NCBI RefSeq assembly: GCF_014696225.1
Contig: NZ_JACJPV010000017.1
Span: 1-64,000, forward strand
Length of the DNA stretch: 64,000 bases
Direction: 5' to 3'
DNA from: Anabaena sp. FACHB-1237
GTDB lineage: Bacteria; Cyanobacteriota; Cyanobacteriia; Cyanobacteriales; Nostocaceae
Shown here: positions 26,587-36,385 of the stretch, in pieces
Numbering within the stretch: the first letter of the stretch is position 1
Layout of the letters: each line of letters starts with the position of its first letter
Position numbers and translations under genes: made by a program
Notes under the pieces: generated by a model
Told to the model about the DNA's origin: nothing
What the model saw: only the letters and a program-made list of their open reading frames with translations
Databases searched by the model: none

Positions 26587-28821
26587 TTAAAACTGATAAA
26601 CTAACACCTTACCCTTCCAATTTTCTTCCACAAATACTAGATATTTGCCATTACTACGACGGAAAGCGCGAATACCATAGGGAATATCCACCCAACCACT
26701 TTCCTTACCCACTTCCACACCAGGACTAATTTTTTTCACCAATTCCCCAGTACTAGTTTTATAAACATGAACCTCCGCAGTTTTAAAAGTAACGGCAAAT
26801 ACATAATCACCAGCAATACTCATAGCAGCAGTGGCAATTTCTTTCTTACCAGTATTATCATAAGGAATCACGGTTCGCCATTTAGGAGTGCGATTTCCTT
26901 GACTCCAATTATCAAATCTAGCAATTTCTGATCCCACAATTTTAGCATCATCATATAAAGCAGGATGATCAACAGTAAAACCTGATAAATACATGGTATC
27001 ACTATCAGGAAAATACTCAATTCTGCGTAAGTCTGTAAAAAAGCTAGGAGTCTTTTCTTTTCTCATTGACTTATAACTATAAATCAAATTTCCCTGCTGA
27101 TCTATTCCCTGTAAAGGAAAATGTCTAATTCCATCTGCTGTGCGTAATGCTTTCCAAATATCTCCTTTATTATCTACCCACCAACCACCAATATAAGGAT
27201 AATCTTCACTATTATCATATTCATTTTCTTCAAAACTACCATTACCATTAATATCTCGCCAAATCCACTCACCCTTGAATGGTTGATATGGTGGCCAATC
27301 CCCAGAAATTGCTTTTTCTCCTGTACCATTTGTACCTACAAATAAACCTGATGGAATGGCAATTTTTCCATCTGTTTGCGGATTAAATCTATAAATTTGT
27401 AGTTTACTATTGTACATATCTGTCAGGAATAGAAAAGGTTTTCCCTGAATACGTCGGAAAAAAGTTCCATCTGGAGATGTATGTAACCGGGGATCTTGGG
27501 AATATTTAAAAGGATTAATTGTATAGGCTTTATAAGTCCATTGTTGACCAGCAGGTTTACTATAATCCATGAGATATTCTTCCTGTTTAGTAAACACATT
27601 GATACCATCTGTTTTGGGATCTGTATCGGCATTATCTACAAAAATTAACCCTAATAATTGCCATTGTAATTTTCCCGATGGAGAGAATTTTCTTAAATCT
27701 GCTCCTGAATTATTGAAGCCATTATTATTAATATAGATGTTGCCTTTTTCATCTGTTCCTAATCCTGTAATTCCATAAAGTTTAGTATCTTTTATTTCAC
27801 CAGCTACACCAGAAAAAACTCCATATTTATCACCAAAACTGCCTACCTTTACAGGTTGATCTTTAATATCATAAATAAACATTTGTTGTATTTTTCCATT
27901 TTCTGCTACTAATAATCTACCTTGATTATCAATAGCTATCGCAGTGGGATTAACAACATCTGTAATTTGCTTACCTAGATTTTTTCCATCTGGAGAATAA
28001 TTAACAATTTTTGGAGATAGACTGCCTTTTTTATTTTGAATAATCCATAAATTTCCTTGTTTATCAGTAGTCATATTTCCGGGATTATTCACGGTAAAAC
28101 TATTAATTCCTTCCATATTATCTAAATTATAAACATGAATGATATTTTCTCTTGTATTACTCACAAATAATTTATTATCTGCAATGGTTAAGCCAGTAAT
28201 TTCACTATTTTTGCTGACAATTAGCATACTTTTATCCCAACCTGTACCACCATGAAAAGGTGCAGGTTTACCTTTTAAATCATAACGTCTGACACAATGC
28301 CAAATTTCACCTTCTGGTGGATAATCATGTTCAGGATGATTCATTCCTCCTTGAGACATTGCTAAATAAATATATTGATTATTTGCTATGACTGCTTTAC
28401 CTCCGACTCTATTCCAACCATGTGTATCTTCTAAAGTAAAAACTGGTTTACCATCTTGATATATTGCTGCTTCACTTCCAGCTTCGTCCCACACACTATT
28501 AGTGTAAATTGTTCCATCATTCTTAACATACATTCCCTCAATATTATTTTGTACTCGCAATTTTCCCTTGCCAATACTATTACCTAACCAAGAAGTTACA
28601 TAACTTGCTTGTGATGCTGTAGCTATTTTATCTTTCTTGGCTATTTTACTATTATTACTGTTAGCTGATTCCATAGTCATACTCATGAATATCACCATTA
28701 AACCGCAGGTTATTGCTAGTAAAATATTAAAAATTGCTTTTCTATATGTATATAGTTTCCGCAATAATTCCTGAATATATTGATGAAATTTCTGGATTTT
28801 ATTAGACATTTTATTGATCAT
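26587..28821 (-). CDS. Membrane-anchored NHL/SMP-30-type beta-propeller protein
   Basis: A 744-residue protein. A basic N-terminus is followed by one hydrophobic helix (about residues 30-50), then a large region of repeated blades with the form G-x-L/I-W/Y-V-x-N, e.g. DEKGNIYINNNGF and DNQGRLLVAENGK. This predicts two adjacent propellers outside the membrane. No catalytic motif was recognised; EF-hand-like DINGNGSFEENEYD (near 515-530) could bind Ca. AGAGAT lies before the ATG. It is first gene of the - strand unit with PIG-L and GT4, so it may recognise or modify an extracellular glycan. Function unknown. Confidence 0.65.
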   Translation of the reverse strand: MINKMSNKIQKFHQYIQELLRKLYTYRKAIFNILLAITCGLMVIFMSMTMESANSNNSKIAKKDKIATASQASYVTSWLGNSIGKGKLRVQNNIEGMYVKNDGTIYTNSVWDEAGSEAAIYQDGKPVFTLEDTHGWNRVGGKAVIANNQYIYLAMSQGGMNHPEHDYPPEGEIWHCVRRYDLKGKPAPFHGGTGWDKSMLIVSKNSEITGLTIADNKLFVSNTRENIIHVYNLDNMEGINSFTVNNPGNMTTDKQGNLWIIQNKKGSLSPKIVNYSPDGKNLGKQITDVVNPTAIAIDNQGRLLVAENGKIQQMFIYDIKDQPVKVGSFGDKYGVFSGVAGEIKDTKLYGITGLGTDEKGNIYINNNGFNNSGADLRKFSPSGKLQWQLLGLIFVDNADTDPKTDGINVFTKQEEYLMDYSKPAGQQWTYKAYTINPFKYSQDPRLHTSPDGTFFRRIQGKPFLFLTDMYNSKLQIYRFNPQTDGKIAIPSGLFVGTNGTGEKAISGDWPPYQPFKGEWIWRDINGNGSFEENEYDNSEDYPYIGGWWVDNKGDIWKALRTADGIRHFPLQGIDQQGNLIYSYKSMRKEKTPSFFTDLRRIEYFPDSDTMYLSGFTVDHPALYDDAKIVGSEIARFDNWSQGNRTPKWRTVIPYDNTGKKEIATAAMSIAGDYVFAVTFKTAEVHVYKTSTGELVKKISPGVEVGKESGWVDIPYGIRAFRRSNGKYLVFVEENWKGKVLVYQF

Positions 28822-29211
28822 AAATCTCTTTACTCTATGTTTACTGTAAATGTTCGTTACTAATATGGTTTTTTTTCAAGATAATCTGTATAATAAATAA
28901 CAAATTTTATAGACAAGAAAACTATAATTATTGTTATATAAATTACATGATTATCTGATATATCAGATAGATATCTATAAAGTAACAAATCAATATAAAA
29001 AAGACAGAGGGTTTTATAAAAGATTCATCAATAAAATACATATTTTTTAATTAAATTTTAAGTAAATTCTGATTAATTTTCCTGTTGATGGTTGTTTATA
29101 GTAACGATTATATATTGATAATCTTATATTGACAGATAAATCATAATCGTCTATAAATAAATTCATTATATTCAAAATTATCAACTATTATCTATTCTAG
29201 GAGATGAGTAA
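28822..29211. promoter_or_regulatory. Divergent promoter region with an 18-bp perfect palindrome
   Basis: 390 bases of very AT-rich DNA between the divergently transcribed beta-propeller and GT4 genes. TATCTGATATATCAGATA at 28952-28969 is a perfect palindrome, followed at once by AGATATCT. It is a good candidate operator that could control both directions; no known regulator motif was recognised. Confidence 0.5.
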
Positions 29212-30390
29212 GTGGATAGTAAAAATATCAGTTACAATACACAATCTGCATCTATTTTAACATTAGGTACAGGTTGGTTTCCTACACATCCTGGAGGTTT
29301 AGAACGGTATGTTTATGAGTTAATTCATCAGTTAGCTACACATCAAGATCAAGTAGAATTATGTGGTGTTGGCCTACCATCTGATGCAAATTATCCCCAG
29401 ATAAAACTAACTAATTTAGCTGATCCTGATAGTAATATAGTGCATAGATTATGGTCAGTTCGCAAAAACTTTAAAAAAACAAGATTTGATAAATATTTTG
29501 ATAAGATTGATGCGATTAATTTACATTTTGCATTATATAGTTTTCCAATTTTAGATATTTTACCGCAAGATATCCCCATTACTTTTAATTTTCATGGACC
29601 TTGGGCAGCAGAAAGTCAAGAGGAAGTAAATAAAAAGTTCAGTGTGTATATTAAAAGAAGATTTATAGAACAACATACTTATAACCGATGCGATCGCTTT
29701 ATAGTTCTTAGTCAAGCCTTTGGTAATATTCTTCATCAAGAATATAATATTCCTTGGTCAAAAATTTATATAATCCCCGGAGGAGTTGATCTAAAACATT
29801 TTCAAAATAATCTCTCTCGTGAAACTGCTAAAAAACAACTGAATTGGCCTACAAATGTCCCCATATTATTTACATCTCGTCGTTTAGTACACCGCGTAGG
29901 AATTGATAAACTACTCATAGCATTATCTATCATAAAACCCATAATTCCTGATATTTGGTTAGCTATTGCTGGTAGAGGATCTATGCAAAATTTATTACAA
30001 AAACAAGTACAAGAATTAGGCTTAGAAAATAATGTTAAATTCCTGGGTTTTCTTGCAGATCAAAATTTACCTATTGCCTATCAAGCAGCAGATTTAACTA
30101 TTATGCCTAGTCAATCTTTTGAAGGGTTTGGATTAGCTATTGTGGAATCTTTAGCCTGTGGAACTCCTGTTTTATGTACTCCAGTGGGTGGTATGCCAGA
30201 GATTTTACAAGGTTTTTCTCCTGATTTAATTACTGATGATATTTCTGAAAAAAGTCTTGCGAATAAATTAGTAGATGCTATCTTAGGGAAAATTACTTTA
30301 CCTACTAGAGAAGAATGTCGTCATTACACCATCAAAAATTATGATTGGTGTCATATTGCCCAAAAAGTTCGTAACGTTATCTTAGGTTAG
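29212..30390 (+). CDS. Glycosyltransferase family 4
   Basis: A 392-residue GT4. It starts at GTG 29212 with AGGAG about ten nt upstream. GTGWFPTHPGGLERYVYEL is the acceptor loop; FTSRRLVHRVGIDKLL and PSQSFEGFGLAIVESLACGTPV give the donor site and E-x7-E motif. It is divergent from the propeller gene and 8 nt ahead of the next GT4, with which it forms a pair. Confidence 0.88.
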   Translation: MDSKNISYNTQSASILTLGTGWFPTHPGGLERYVYELIHQLATHQDQVELCGVGLPSDANYPQIKLTNLADPDSNIVHRLWSVRKNFKKTRFDKYFDKIDAINLHFALYSFPILDILPQDIPITFNFHGPWAAESQEEVNKKFSVYIKRRFIEQHTYNRCDRFIVLSQAFGNILHQEYNIPWSKIYIIPGGVDLKHFQNNLSRETAKKQLNWPTNVPILFTSRRLVHRVGIDKLLIALSIIKPIIPDIWLAIAGRGSMQNLLQKQVQELGLENNVKFLGFLADQNLPIAYQAADLTIMPSQSFEGFGLAIVESLACGTPVLCTPVGGMPEILQGFSPDLITDDISEKSLANKLVDAILGKITLPTREECRHYTIKNYDWCHIAQKVRNVILG

Positions 30391-30398
30391 TGATAATT

Positions 30399-31547
30399 AT
30401 GAAAATCCTATTTTTAGATCAAAGTGGTAAATTGGGAGGGGCAGAATTATGTTTAGTAGATATTGCTAAACTATATGGTAAAAATGCCCTGGTTGGTTTA
30501 TTTGCTGATGGCGATTTTAGAAAGTTACTAGAAACAAATCATATTCCTGTAAAAGTTTTCAAAAATCCAGGAATTAATGTTAATAAAGATAGTAATTTAT
30601 TCACAGCGTTAGCAAGTTTGGGAACAGTGGTAAATTTAATTCAACAAATTGTCAATCTTGCTCAAGATTATGATATGATTTATGCTAATACTCAAAAGGC
30701 TTTAGTTGTGGGAGCGATCGCTAGTTTATTAACTCACAAACCCTTAGTTTATCATCTCCATGATATTCTCTCTTTAGACCATTTTAGTAAAACTAATTTA
30801 CAAGTTGCTATCACATTAATCAATAAATTTGCATCTTTAGTAATTGCTAACTCTCAAGCTAGTAAAAATGCCTTCATAGCAGCAGGAGGAAAAGCAAATA
30901 TTGAAGTAGTTTATAATGGTTTTAATGTAAATAACTATCAAGTTTCTGAAAATAACATTACAGAATTAAAACAACAATTACAACTAACAAATAAATTTAT
31001 CATTGGCCATTTTAGTCGTTTATCTCCCTGGAAAGGACAACATATTTTAATAGATGCCTTAGTAAAATGTCCTGAAAATGTCATAGTTATATTAGTAGGA
31101 GATGCTTTATTTGGTGAAGATGAATATGTGAACCAATTACATCAAAAAGTTGCCACATTAGGAATAGAAAGCCGCGTCAAATTCTTAGGTTTTCGTAATG
31201 ATATACCCCAACTAATGACAATGTGTGATTTAGTAGTACATACTTCCACTGCCCCTGAACCTTTTGGTAGAGTAATTGTAGAAGGTATGTTATGTGGAAA
31301 ACCCGTCATTGCGGCTAAAGCTGGTGGTGCAATAGAATTAGTAGAAGATGGTATAAATGGTTTTTTAGTCACACCAAATAACCCTCAAGAATTAGCACAA
31401 ACCATAAATTATTGTCTTCAAGAAACAGAAATAGTAAAAAATATCGCTAAAAATGCTCAAATTAATGCTAGTCAACGTTTTGATGTAAATGTTATTAATC
31501 AGCAAATTCAAGCAATAATTAAATCCCCAACATCTGCGGCTTTTTAA
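30399..31547 (+). CDS. Glycosyltransferase family 4
   Basis: A 382-residue GT4. MKILFLDQSGKLGGAELCL carries the GGAE loop; GHFSRLSPWKGQHILIDAL and STAPEPFGRVIVEGMLCGKPV the donor domain. ATG 30399 is preferred to the GTG at 30390, which would overlap the upstream stop. The last codons lie in DNA that looks like a degenerate piece of the gene-end palindrome, and a triplicated repeat follows, so the C-terminus may have been reshaped by the repeat. Confidence 0.88.
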   Translation: MKILFLDQSGKLGGAELCLVDIAKLYGKNALVGLFADGDFRKLLETNHIPVKVFKNPGINVNKDSNLFTALASLGTVVNLIQQIVNLAQDYDMIYANTQKALVVGAIASLLTHKPLVYHLHDILSLDHFSKTNLQVAITLINKFASLVIANSQASKNAFIAAGGKANIEVVYNGFNVNNYQVSENNITELKQQLQLTNKFIIGHFSRLSPWKGQHILIDALVKCPENVIVILVGDALFGEDEYVNQLHQKVATLGIESRVKFLGFRNDIPQLMTMCDLVVHTSTAPEPFGRVIVEGMLCGKPVIAAKAGGAIELVEDGINGFLVTPNNPQELAQTINYCLQETEIVKNIAKNAQINASQRFDVNVINQQIQAIIKSPTSAAF

Positions 31548-31564
31548 TAAGTGGGGTATCTGAT

Positions 31565-31664
31565 TTCTTAAATACTACAAGATCCCGGACTTCTTAAATA
31601 CTACAAGATCCCGGACTTCTTAAATACTACAAGATCCCGGACTTCTTTAAGAAGTCCGGGATCT
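31565..31664. repeat. Triplicated 26-bp unit ending in a gene-end palindrome (family member B)
   Basis: Three exact 26-bp units start at 31565, 31591 and 31617; each contains the left arm of the palindrome (GATCCCGGACTTCTT). Only the last is completed by a right arm: arms 31632-31647 and 31649-31664. The left half has therefore been amplified while the hairpin stays single. It lies 18 nt after the GT4 stop. Confidence 0.85.
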
Positions 31665-31709
31665 GACTATAGTATAATATTGCTTAACAAATTATCAGGT
31701 AATAACTAA

Positions 31710-32948
31710 ATGACTCCCGTAGATATTCTTATTCTTTCCAATGGACCTGGAGAAGTGACTACTTGGGTACGTCCAGTTGTTCAAGCATTAAGAGAACAAC
31801 TAGGAAATGATATTTCTCAAGTGAGAATTTCTGTAGTTTTATCACCTTGTCCTCATGCAACTGGTAAAGAAACAGATATAGTTAAATCCTATTTACAAGT
31901 AAATAGGGTACAATCTCCTGAATATTTTTGGCAGTTTTTAATATTAGGAAAAACAGCAGAAAATTGGGATTGGAGAAATAAAGGAATAATCATTTTTCTA
32001 GGTGGAGATCAAATTTTTCCAGTAATTATTGGTAAAAGATTAGGATATAAAACCTTAACTTATGCAGAATGGGAAGCACGTTGGCATGGTTTTATAGATA
32101 AATTTGCCATTATGAAAGCTGAAGTTGCTAAAAATGTTGCTCCTCAATATGCTGATAAATTTACCGTTGTTGGTGATTTAATGTTAGAAGCAACCAAAGA
32201 TGAAATAATATCGCCAATTGCAAATCAAAAACCACAAACTCATATAATTGGACTGTTACCAGGATCAAAGTCTGCAAAATTAACTCAAGGTGTACCTTTA
32301 GAATTAGCTATTGCTGAATATATTCATAGTAAAAAACCAGAAACTCAATTTTTTATTCCCGTTGCACCAACTTTAAACCTTTCTACTTTAGCCAGTTTTG
32401 CTAATCCTGAAAATAACACATTTGCTAAAGTATTTAACTTTCAAGGTGCTACTTTAATAGATAATAATTTGGTGACATCCACAGGTTTAAAAGTGGAATT
32501 AAAACAAGAAAATCCTCCCTATCATCTATTAGCAGGATGTAGTTTATGTTTAACTACAGTTGGTGCAAATACGGCTGAATTAGGGGCTTTAGGAATACCC
32601 ATGATCATCTTATTACCCACTCAACAATTAGATGCTATGCGTTCTTGGGATGGTATTCCGGGAATATTAGCAAATTTACCAATTTTAGGGACAACTTTTG
32701 CTAAGTTAATTAATTGGTGGTTTCTCAGAAATAAGGGTTTATTAGCTTGGCCAAATATTTGGGCGCAGGCGGAAATTGTTCCTGAATTAGTGGGTAAATT
32801 ACAACCGCAAGAAGTGGGAGAAATGGTTTTAAACTTATTAGAAAATCCTGAGCAATTAGCCGCTATTAAAGATAAATTACGCAGTGTCAGGGGTGAAAGT
32901 GGGGCTGCGGAAAAATTGGCAACATTGGTTAAAATGGAGTTATACTAG
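31710..32948 (+). CDS. LpxB (lipid-A-disaccharide synthase)-like glycosyltransferase
   Basis: A 412-residue GT-B protein. DILILSNGPGEVTTWVRPVV, IIGLLPGSKSAKL and TTVGANTAELGALGIPMIILLPT follow the LpxB/GT19 layout (N-terminal Gly loop, central GSR-like loop, C-terminal nucleotide-binding turn). It is diverged from true LpxB; most cyanobacteria do not make standard lipid A, so the acceptor is probably different. It appears as a stand-alone gene with palindromes on both sides. Confidence 0.7.
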   Translation: MTPVDILILSNGPGEVTTWVRPVVQALREQLGNDISQVRISVVLSPCPHATGKETDIVKSYLQVNRVQSPEYFWQFLILGKTAENWDWRNKGIIIFLGGDQIFPVIIGKRLGYKTLTYAEWEARWHGFIDKFAIMKAEVAKNVAPQYADKFTVVGDLMLEATKDEIISPIANQKPQTHIIGLLPGSKSAKLTQGVPLELAIAEYIHSKKPETQFFIPVAPTLNLSTLASFANPENNTFAKVFNFQGATLIDNNLVTSTGLKVELKQENPPYHLLAGCSLCLTTVGANTAELGALGIPMIILLPTQQLDAMRSWDGIPGILANLPILGTTFAKLINWWFLRNKGLLAWPNIWAQAEIVPELVGKLQPQEVGEMVLNLLENPEQLAAIKDKLRSVRGESGAAEKLATLVKMELY

Positions 32949-32966
32949 GTATGCATTGCAAAATTC

Positions 32967-32999
32967 AGATCCCCGACTTCTTTAAGAAGTCGGGGATCT
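32967..32999. terminator. Gene-end palindrome (family member C), perfect
   Basis: Perfect 16-bp arms AGATCCCCGACTTCTT and complement around a single T, 19 nt after the LpxB-like stop. Confidence 0.75.
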
Positions 33000-33065
33000 T
33001 AGGAATAAGTTGTCACTTGAGAAAATCAGTGATAAAATCACCGTCTATGTATATGAGGAGTGGAC

Positions 33066-33680
33066 ATGAATAATATTATTCTTCGTAAAAGTTTTGTAAC
33101 CTTGTCAAGTTTAGCAGCGATCGCTATTCTCAATAGTGGTGGATCGGTAAATGCTCAAACCACCCCACCAGAAACAGCTATCCCTAATAACCAAGAAATA
33201 TCCACTAACACACCTAGTAATCAAATAGCACAGTCAGATATTGGTGTTGCTACAACCACTAGAGGCGGTAGTAGTTATTTAGGTGTAGGTTATAACATTG
33301 GAGTCTCCGGTGCATCTTCTGACTTAGCCGATGGTAATATTACTGTAATCAGTAAAGTAGGATTTAGTAGCAGTTTATCTACTAGACCATCAGCAATTAT
33401 AGGCGATAACACAACTATTTTAGTACCTATTACCTACGACTTCTCCTTTCAAAACCTTGCAGGTCCTTTGAGTGAACCGTTACCAATTGCGCCTTACTTG
33501 GGAATAGGCGCAGCTTTCAAAACTGGGAACAAATCAGAAACCGCTTTTTTAGTTACTGGTGGTGTTGATTTTCCTTTAAGCAAGAAACTAACCGCCACAG
33601 CCGCCGTAAATGCAGGATTTTTTGGACAAACAGATGTTGGAGTATTATTTGGAGTTGGTTATAACTTCTCTGGTTTTTAG
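33066..33680 (+). CDS. Secreted outer-membrane beta-barrel protein
   Basis: A 204-residue protein with a signal peptide (basic start, hydrophobic core to about residue 28, cleavage near VNAQ). The mature part begins with a Thr/Pro/Gln-rich linker and then alternating beta strands (YLGVGYNIGVSG, APYLGIGAAF, VGVLFGVGYNFSGF) ending in Phe, as in OmpA/Opa-like small barrels inserted by the BAM machinery. ATG 33066 is chosen because GAGGAG lies six nt upstream; GTG 33060 overlaps that site. Function unknown. Confidence 0.75.
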   Translation: MNNIILRKSFVTLSSLAAIAILNSGGSVNAQTTPPETAIPNNQEISTNTPSNQIAQSDIGVATTTRGGSSYLGVGYNIGVSGASSDLADGNITVISKVGFSSSLSTRPSAIIGDNTTILVPITYDFSFQNLAGPLSEPLPIAPYLGIGAAFKTGNKSETAFLVTGGVDFPLSKKLTATAAVNAGFFGQTDVGVLFGVGYNFSGF

Positions 33681-33782
33681 AACTCGGTTATAGAAGTTTG
33701 GTTTCAGTTACAGTTCTATATCTGGTAAAAAAGAAAGAATGTAGAGATGTTGCCTATAGCTTCTCTACATTATCTTTAACAT

Positions 33783-34796
33783 CTATTTTGATTTAACAAG
33801 GTGCATTCCTGCATTTGCAAATCTTTGAAAAGTATTTTCAGCTAATTCTGTATAGTCAACAATTCCTGGAACAACCACAGGAGAAGTACAATCTTCTAAC
33901 AGATAAATTTTATCAGTTAAACTAGGATCAATTTGCTGAATTTCTGTTAATAAATCATCAACAGTCCAAGCTACACAATGACTTTTTGCTTGTCCAGCAA
34001 TGATCACTTGATCATATTCTAACAGTTGTTTAATTAACGATTCATTTTTCCTAGCAATGGGTTTTTCATCAAAACCTAATAATACTTCTGGACGTAAAAT
34101 AGAGTAATTTTCAGTAAACGGGTTTTCTCCTTTCAATTCAAATTGAGTTGGGGTATAACGCGCAATACTATGAAAAAATATTGCTTCTTCTACCAAGGAA
34201 ACCAAAGCATGACCAATTCCTCCTAACATAGAATGATAAGGCCAAATAGTCAAAGGATATTTACCATCTTGGGTGAGTTTTTTTACATAATGAAAAGCCT
34301 GTTTTTCTAATAATTCATAATTACCATTAGTAATATCAACCACAGCTTTATTAACTTGCCAAGTACCGTTTTCTATATCACTTTGTGTAATATTTGTAGC
34401 TGAGGGTATGGGATGTTCACCATTTTTATTAATCCAAAAAATGGGATGGAAAATTTGCATAGCTGTGTGAGTATCTAAAGTAGAAATAATTTTAGTGATT
34501 TTTCCCAAATGACTATAGATAAACTCACATAATCTGATATTATCATCAATTGCCCCAGTACCACTTTTTCCACCTACATATAACTCAAAATTAGGTAAAC
34601 AAAAAGTGTTTTGCACGTCTATTAATAACAAACATACACGATTTTGATCATTAGCTGCTGGAGAAATATGATATTCTTTTGCCCAATTTTCTGCTAATAG
34701 TGCAATTTGTTGATAAGCCACAGGCCAAACTTGGCTGGCTTTTTCTGGTTGAAAATGGGGAGGAATAGGTAAATAATTAATATTTTGGGTATTCAT
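33783..34796 (-). CDS. Isochorismatase-like cysteine hydrolase (nicotinamidase-related)
   Basis: A 337-residue member of the isochorismatase fold. LLLIDVQNTF supplies the catalytic Asp (D60) and AGQAKSHCVAW the nucleophilic Cys (about 273); a Lys in between completes the usual triad. It is longer than the ~200-residue standard because of an N-terminal extension and an insert before the Cys. Members hydrolyse nicotinamide, N-carbamoyl compounds or isochorismate; the substrate here is not evident. It is divergent from glcE. Confidence 0.8.
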   Translation of the reverse strand: MNTQNINYLPIPPHFQPEKASQVWPVAYQQIALLAENWAKEYHISPAANDQNRVCLLLIDVQNTFCLPNFELYVGGKSGTGAIDDNIRLCEFIYSHLGKITKIISTLDTHTAMQIFHPIFWINKNGEHPIPSATNITQSDIENGTWQVNKAVVDITNGNYELLEKQAFHYVKKLTQDGKYPLTIWPYHSMLGGIGHALVSLVEEAIFFHSIARYTPTQFELKGENPFTENYSILRPEVLLGFDEKPIARKNESLIKQLLEYDQVIIAGQAKSHCVAWTVDDLLTEIQQIDPSLTDKIYLLEDCTSPVVVPGIVDYTELAENTFQRFANAGMHLVKSK

Positions 34797-35007
34797 AGAC
34801 TAACAATTTAACAGAAGAAATATATTCGATAATGGAGGTTCAATTTGTTGAGATTTATTAATTATAAGTTACATTATAAATTGATGGTATCATTTTGTCA
34901 CCCACAACCTATAAAAATCAATATCAAATAAAATTTTTTTTGTTCCCTATTAGGTAATAATAAGAAGATTATGCTACAACATGAAAAATTAGACTTTTAA
35001 TAGACTT

Positions 35008-36306
35008 ATGAATGCGATCGCTACCACTATCCAATCTATGCTTAACATAGATAACACCGTTATCCCTTGGGAAAATATTCTCACACATCAGCAGCAACAT
35101 ATACATCAATGTAGTAATAATACTAAAAATCCTAGTTGTATTGTCTATCCAGAAACACAAAAGCAACTAGCAAATATCATGCAAATAGCTAGGCAACATC
35201 AATGGCGTGTACTTCCCTGTGGTAGTGGTAGTAAAATTAACTGGGGTGGTTTAATAACAGATGTTGATATTGTCGTTAGCACAGAACGCATAAATCAATT
35301 AATAGAACACGCAGTGGGTGATTTAACCATCACAGTCGAAGCAGGTAGAAAATTTAGTGATATTCAAGAAATATTAGCTAAACATCAACAAACCCTAGCC
35401 TTAGATCCCACATTTCCCGATTATGCCACTATCGGTGGTATTGTAGCCACTGCCGATACAGGTTCATTAAGACAACGTTATGGTAGTGTACGGGATCAAC
35501 TTTTAGGTATAACATTTATCCGTGCAGATGGAGAAATTGCTAAAGCCGGAGGAAGAGTAGTTAAAAATGTTGCTGGTTATGATTTAATGAAATTATTTAC
35601 TGGTTCTTACGGTACTTTAGGAATAATTAGCCAAGTTACCTTCCGAGTATATCCATTACCAGAAACATCATCAACTATAATTTTAACAGGTAATAAATCA
35701 AACATTTCTCAAGCTATTAAAAATTTACAAGCATCGGAATTAACCCCAACCAAAGCAGACTTATTATCACATCAAATAGTTACTAATTTAGGATTAGGTA
35801 ATATATCAGAAGATAAATTGGGTTTAATTTGTCAGTTTGCTAGTATTCATGAAAGTGTACAAGAACAAATCAAAAGACTATCATTAGTAGCGGACAAATT
35901 AGAATTAAATAGAGAACTCTACAGTGATCATCACGAACTTAACCTATGGAAACAATTATCAGAATCAATATATCAACCTCAGCAAAATTCCTTAATTACC
36001 TGCAAAATAGGAGTATTATCTACTGCGGCAATTGATATCATCAATAACATAGAATTTGGCTTAATTCATTTAAGTAGTGGATTAGGTGTAGTCAGGCTAG
36101 AAAATGAAACTCAGGTAGTAAAATTACGGAAAATATGTCAAGAGAATTACGGATTTTTAACAATTTTATCTGCACCAGTAGAATTAAAAACAAAAGTTGA
36201 TATTTGGGGATATAATGGAAATGCCTTAGCCCTCATGCAACGAATTAAAAATCAATTTGATAGTGATCATATTTTGAATCCTGGTAGATTTTTAGGAGGA
36301 ATATAA
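35008..36306 (+). CDS. glcE: Glycolate oxidase/dehydrogenase subunit GlcE (FAD-binding)
   Basis: A 432-residue FAD-linked oxidase of the PCMH fold. SCIVYPETQKQLANIMQIA and LPCGSGSKINWGG are FAD-contact segments; GGRVVKNVAGYDLMKLFTGSYGTLGI is the hallmark of GlcD/GlcE proteins. With GlcD and GlcF it oxidises photorespiratory glycolate to glyoxylate and passes electrons to the quinone pool. A HIP1 octamer lies in codons 2-5. It is followed 79 nt later by glcF; glcD is not in the window. Confidence 0.9.
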   Translation: MNAIATTIQSMLNIDNTVIPWENILTHQQQHIHQCSNNTKNPSCIVYPETQKQLANIMQIARQHQWRVLPCGSGSKINWGGLITDVDIVVSTERINQLIEHAVGDLTITVEAGRKFSDIQEILAKHQQTLALDPTFPDYATIGGIVATADTGSLRQRYGSVRDQLLGITFIRADGEIAKAGGRVVKNVAGYDLMKLFTGSYGTLGIISQVTFRVYPLPETSSTIILTGNKSNISQAIKNLQASELTPTKADLLSHQIVTNLGLGNISEDKLGLICQFASIHESVQEQIKRLSLVADKLELNRELYSDHHELNLWKQLSESIYQPQQNSLITCKIGVLSTAAIDIINNIEFGLIHLSSGLGVVRLENETQVVKLRKICQENYGFLTILSAPVELKTKVDIWGYNGNALALMQRIKNQFDSDHILNPGRFLGGI

Positions 36307-36385
36307 CTTAAATAATATCAAATCATGTTCCATAATCTGACATTTTTGTAAATAAGAAAACCAACACAAAAAAGGAAAATTGAAA

